This document shows positions 22,487 to 25,410 of a stretch of 25,410 bases of DNA, piece by piece. Origin of the DNA: Candidatus Moraniibacteriota bacterium (GTDB lineage: Bacteria > Patescibacteriota > Minisyncoccia > Moranbacterales > UBA11712); assembly GCA_003157295.1 (NCBI GenBank), contig PMJF01000019.1, forward strand, positions 6,350 to 31,759, read 5' to 3'. The translations under genes were made by a program, and so were the position numbers. The first letter of the stretch is position 1; each line of letters starts with the position of its first letter. The notes below the pieces were generated by a model. The model ran no database searches, was not told the DNA's origin, and saw nothing but the letters and a program-made list of their open reading frames with translations.

Positions 22487-24310
22487 ATGTTTGATTTCCT
22501 CAAAAAAAATAAAGCTAAGACAGGCCAGGTTGACATGTCTTCACCCGGATCCGCCATTGAAAAGATCTATCACGAAGGGATCTCTTCCGTGACGGATTTG
22601 ATCGCGCCTTCGGCCATTCGGTTCAATAGCACTTTTTTTCAAGTGGGCGACACTTTTGCCAAAACTATTTTTGCGACCACTTATCCCCGATACCTCCAGA
22701 CCAGCTGGTTTTCGCCCATCATAAACCTCGACATTCCTATGGACATCTCGATGTTTGTCCATCCCATTGAAACAGTTGAGATCATGAAGAGCCTGCGCCG
22801 CTCCGTCACCCAGGTCGAATCCCAAATCCATATGGAAGGCGAAGCTGGGAAAGTCCGCGACCCAGTGCTCGAAACCGCGCTTCAGGATATCGAATCTTTG
22901 CGCGACCAGCTTCAACAAGGTACGGAAAAATTCTTTAAATATGGTTTATACATAACGATTTATGCCAATAGCAAGGAAGAATTGGACAAGTCGGCTAGAA
23001 ACATAGAATCCATTCTGGAAGCCCGCCTGGTATATTTCAAAGAAGCTGTTTTCCGTATGGAACAAGGATTCTCCTCCACTTTGCCTCTTGCCAACGACGA
23101 GCTAGCGATCTCGAACAATATGAACAGCTCGCCGCTCGCCACCACTTTCCCTTTCGTGTCGTCGGACCTCACTTCCAACACCGGAATTCTTTACGGCATC
23201 AACCGACACAATAATAGCCTGGTTCTTTTTGATCGTTTTGAAATGGAAAACGCCAATATGGTGATTTTCGCGAAATCGGGAGCCGGAAAAAGTTACGCCG
23301 TGAAACTGGAAATATTGCGCTCTCTTATGATGGGAACGGAAGTGATCGTCATTGACCCGGAAAACGAATACCAGCATCTTTGCGACGCCGTGGGGGGAAG
23401 TTTTATTGGCATTTCCTTGAGTTCCAATTACCATCTTAACCCTTTTGACCTTCCCCGCATTCCCGAAGACGAGGATCCTCGAGACGTTTTGCGCAACAAC
23501 ATCGCTAACTTGATCGGACTTCTTCATATTATGCTCGGAAACATCACTCCCGAAGAGGAATCTATTTTGGACCGGGCGATCACCGAGACTTACGCCATGA
23601 AGGACATCACGGCTGAAGCAAATTTGCGCTCCTTCGTCAGGGAACAAATTCCCACTATGTCGGATCTCTATGAGGTTCTGCGCAGCATGGAAGGTGGAGA
23701 AGATCTGGCCACCCGGCTCGAAAAATATACGCAGGGAATTTTTTCCGGATTCCTCAACAACCAGTCCAATGTTAGCTTAGAAAACCAAATGGTTGTTTTC
23801 AATATCCGCGATATGGAAGAAGAGATGCGTCCGGTGGCAATGTATGTCATTTTGCACTTCATTTGGAACGAGATCCGCTCCAAGCTCAAAAAAAGAATGA
23901 TCGTCGTGGACGAAGCCTGGGTGATGATGCAGCACGAGGACGCCGGATCTTTTATGTTCTCGATTGCCAAGCGCTGCCGAAAATATTTTGCCGGTCTCAC
24001 TACCATCACCCAAGACATTTCCGATTTTTTGACTTCCAGATATGGAAAACCGATCGTCACCAATTCCTCGATCCAACTCCTTCTCAAACAATCTCCCGCC
24101 GCCATCGACGTAATCGCGGACACCTTTTTCCTCACCGACCAGGAAAAATTCATGCTCCTTGAGAGCAACGTGGGAGAAGGAATATTTTTTGCCGGCAGCA
24201 AACACGTAGCTATCCAGGTCGTCGCTTCCTATTCTGAGGATCAGCTGGTCACTTCCAACCCGGCCGAGATTTTGGAAAAAAGGCGGCTGGAGAAAGAAGG
24301 CGGGGAATAA
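22487..24310 (+). CDS. virB4: VirB4/TraC-type T4SS ATPase
   Basis: 607 aa, the energy source of the secretion-like apparatus, at the inner membrane. Walker A is FAKSGAGKSYAVK (261-273) and Walker B MIVVDEAWVMM (471-481; Asp475, Glu476). Other VirB4/TraC family signatures are VIVIDPENEYQHL (287-299) and TTITQDISDFLTS (505-517), followed by NSSIQLLLKQSP. The first 240 residues include SAIRFNSTFFQVGDTFAKTI, typical of the middle part of VirB4. The gene follows PrgI and the separate N-terminal unit with almost no spacing, so the three proteins are probably produced together. No VirD4 coupling ATPase or relaxase lies in the window, so conjugation cannot be inferred. Confidence 0.92.
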   Translation: MFDFLKKNKAKTGQVDMSSPGSAIEKIYHEGISSVTDLIAPSAIRFNSTFFQVGDTFAKTIFATTYPRYLQTSWFSPIINLDIPMDISMFVHPIETVEIMKSLRRSVTQVESQIHMEGEAGKVRDPVLETALQDIESLRDQLQQGTEKFFKYGLYITIYANSKEELDKSARNIESILEARLVYFKEAVFRMEQGFSSTLPLANDELAISNNMNSSPLATTFPFVSSDLTSNTGILYGINRHNNSLVLFDRFEMENANMVIFAKSGAGKSYAVKLEILRSLMMGTEVIVIDPENEYQHLCDAVGGSFIGISLSSNYHLNPFDLPRIPEDEDPRDVLRNNIANLIGLLHIMLGNITPEEESILDRAITETYAMKDITAEANLRSFVREQIPTMSDLYEVLRSMEGGEDLATRLEKYTQGIFSGFLNNQSNVSLENQMVVFNIRDMEEEMRPVAMYVILHFIWNEIRSKLKKRMIVVDEAWVMMQHEDAGSFMFSIAKRCRKYFAGLTTITQDISDFLTSRYGKPIVTNSSIQLLLKQSPAAIDVIADTFFLTDQEKFMLLESNVGEGIFFAGSKHVAIQVVASYSEDQLVTSNPAEILEKRRLEKEGGE

Positions 24311-24344
24311 CAGAGTATGCGTCCATCTGTTTTTAGTTTTGTTC

Positions 24345-24400
24345 GTAAATATTAGTTGCCTTAGTGTTTTCGCGGAACACCCAATTAAACAAATATTAAC
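24345..24400. other. Two-tier hairpin in the gap after virB4
   Basis: In the 139-base gap, GTAAATATT (24345-24353) pairs with AATATTAAC (24392-24400) at 8 of 9 positions. Inside it, GTGTTTT and GGAACAC (24364-24380) form a stem with two wobbles around CGC. There is no following T-run. It marks the first real break in the cluster and might attenuate or protect the upstream mRNA. Confidence 0.35.
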
Positions 24401-24449
24401 ACGGAAGAAACAAGATACAGATTTCTAATTTATATTAATTCAGCAAGCG

Positions 24450-25151
24450 ATGGGCGATGTCATTCCAATGGACGGCCTCTCTCGAGGAGCAAAGCCGGAA
24501 GGAAAAAGAGCGGAAAATCCAGGCCAGAGCGCTCCCGGAATAACTGGTGGAAAGCTGGACAATTTTGTGAATAAGCTCAACAACCCTGCGTCGGCAATGC
24601 CTGAAAAACACCAGAAAGCCTTGCAAAAAACATTGGGCCAACTACAAAAAGCCGCTCCGGCAATACAAAAAATGGCTTCTGGGGGCGTGCTAGGAAAGAT
24701 AGGTTTGATAAAAAGTGTTGTGAAACAGATCGAGTGGGGAACAGATTGGATCTTTATTCTCGTAGCTTCCTTCGCCCTCCTAAAAGACATTTTCGATATT
24801 GCTTTGGCGGCAGTTCCGGGAGTGGGCGTTGTTGTTTCCTTTATTATGGCGATAATGCTCACAATGCTAACCGTTGTGGCCTTGCTCATGAGCGGATCGA
24901 GCCTCAAAAACAGAGGGATGGCCAAATATATACTCACTATGTCCGTCGGTTTCATTGCTGAATCACTACCCGGGGTTGGCTGGCTACCCATAGCTCTAAT
25001 AGAAACCATTTTGGTTTATGCCCTTACCCTTTTTGATCGAATGATGATGTCCTCTGACCAGGAAAGTGGGGGCAAAGAATCCGGACAGGCCGGCGGTGAG
25101 GTAGCTCAGCCTCAACCTGCCGCGGCCGAACCGGAACGAAAAGCCGCTTAG
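24450..25151 (+). CDS. Three-helix membrane protein with polar ends, function unknown
   Basis: Not recognised; 233 aa. Residues 1 to about 95 are polar and helical (PEKHQKALQKTLGQLQKAAPAIQKM). Hydrophobic segments follow at about 98-112, 117-150 (probably one long helix or a pair, with PGVGVVVSFIMAIMLTMLTVVALLM) and 161-190 (PGVGWLPIALIETILVYALTLF). The tail is rich in Gln, Gly, Pro and Ala. Two PGVG turns sit at parallel places in the hydrophobic part. Its position behind virB4, in the same direction, suggests an accessory membrane component of the apparatus. The start ATG has no strong Shine-Dalgarno. Confidence 0.65.
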   Translation: MGDVIPMDGLSRGAKPEGKRAENPGQSAPGITGGKLDNFVNKLNNPASAMPEKHQKALQKTLGQLQKAAPAIQKMASGGVLGKIGLIKSVVKQIEWGTDWIFILVASFALLKDIFDIALAAVPGVGVVVSFIMAIMLTMLTVVALLMSGSSLKNRGMAKYILTMSVGFIAESLPGVGWLPIALIETILVYALTLFDRMMMSSDQESGGKESGQAGGEVAQPQPAAAEPERKAA

Positions 25152-25169
25152 TTCGATTTAAAAAATTCT

Positions 25170-25410
25170 ATGCCCATAAATTTATCCCCCTCAAAAACAA
25201 AAGGCGACTTCTTCCGTCAAAACCAGCGGGAAATTTTGATCAGCTTTTGCGCTCTCCTGGCTGTTTTGGTAAGCTGGCTCTTCCCAAACAAGCTTTTCGG
25301 GGAAACCTTCTGGAGCTCTTTTTTTCTCTTTCTTGTTTTTCCCGGCCTGATCATTTTCTTTCTCCTCAAAGAGTCTCTCAAAAATTTCGGCCTCTCATGG
25401 GGAAACTTCC
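25170..25410 (+). CDS. Membrane protein, 5' part only (possibly CPBP/CAAX-type protease)
   Basis: ATG at 25170 opens a frame that continues to the window edge (80 complete codons). It encodes a polar start (MPINLSPSKTKGDFFRQ) and two hydrophobic segments (ILISFCALLAVLVSWLF; FWSSFFLFLVFPGLIIFFLL), then KESLKNFGLSWGNF. The last motif resembles the short 'FGL' segment found before the catalytic helices of CPBP/CAAX intramembrane proteases. The catalytic EE and His motifs would lie beyond the window, so this is a guess. It begins 18 bases after the preceding stop. Confidence 0.55.
   Translation, partial: MPINLSPSKTKGDFFRQNQREILISFCALLAVLVSWLFPNKLFGETFWSSFFLFLVFPGLIIFFLLKESLKNFGLSWGNF

Overview
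The window looks like a chromosomal segment of a small-genome bacterium of the Candidate Phyla Radiation (Patescibacteria, Parcubacteria-like). This rests on several things: a type IV secretion-like cluster built from PrgI, a separated VirB4/TraC N-terminal unit, a VirB4 ATPase and a TrbL/VirB6-like protein, with no VirB7, VirB9 or VirB10 in sight; a short signal peptidase II; weak or absent Shine-Dalgarno sequences before most genes; and many palindromic or AT-rich intergenic repeats. The genetic code appears standard. The lineage is inferred from gene content, not from a marker phylogeny.

Layout. Positions 77-1267 encode a membrane-anchored LysM-LysM-CHAP cell-wall hydrolase, followed by a good intrinsic terminator. 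A PcrA/UvrD helicase lies on the minus strand (1344-3503) and diverges from rpsO. The rpsO-NYN nuclease-pnp group (3614-6626) is an RNA-decay cluster, with a long imperfect hairpin directly before pnp. After a proline-rich single-pass membrane protein (6756-7907) comes a 572-base stretch without a protein gene. It holds a near-consensus promoter, a 21-bp inverted repeat and other strong secondary structure. Then follow yraN, a DksA/TraR zinc-finger protein with a stop codon inside its apparent N-terminus, lspA, comM, a DUF348-G5-RlpA wall protein, rsmA, and a convergent UbiA-type prenyltransferase with a long extra membrane N-terminus.

From a promoter at 15145-15173 to at least 24310 the genes run in one direction with very small gaps. 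In order: a secreted calcium-loop protein, a secreted VirB5-like candidate, a polytopic VirB6/TrbL-like protein with a large soluble tail, a proline-rich cytoplasmic protein, PrgI, the VirB4 N-terminal unit and the VirB4 ATPase. After a 139-base gap come a three-helix membrane protein and the start of another membrane protein cut by the window edge. These probably make an envelope-spanning secretion, pilus or DNA-transfer apparatus for a cell without a classical outer membrane. The two wall-active proteins elsewhere in the window could help it cross or remodel peptidoglycan.

The points most worth following up are the structured promoter-led region at 8021-8393, the in-frame TAA in the DksA/TraR N-terminus, the NYN nuclease and leader hairpin in the rpsO-pnp cluster, repeat elements intruding into gene ends and into a coding sequence, and promoters so close to start codons that leaderless translation is likely. 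No tRNA, rRNA, CRISPR array or intact insertion sequence was seen.
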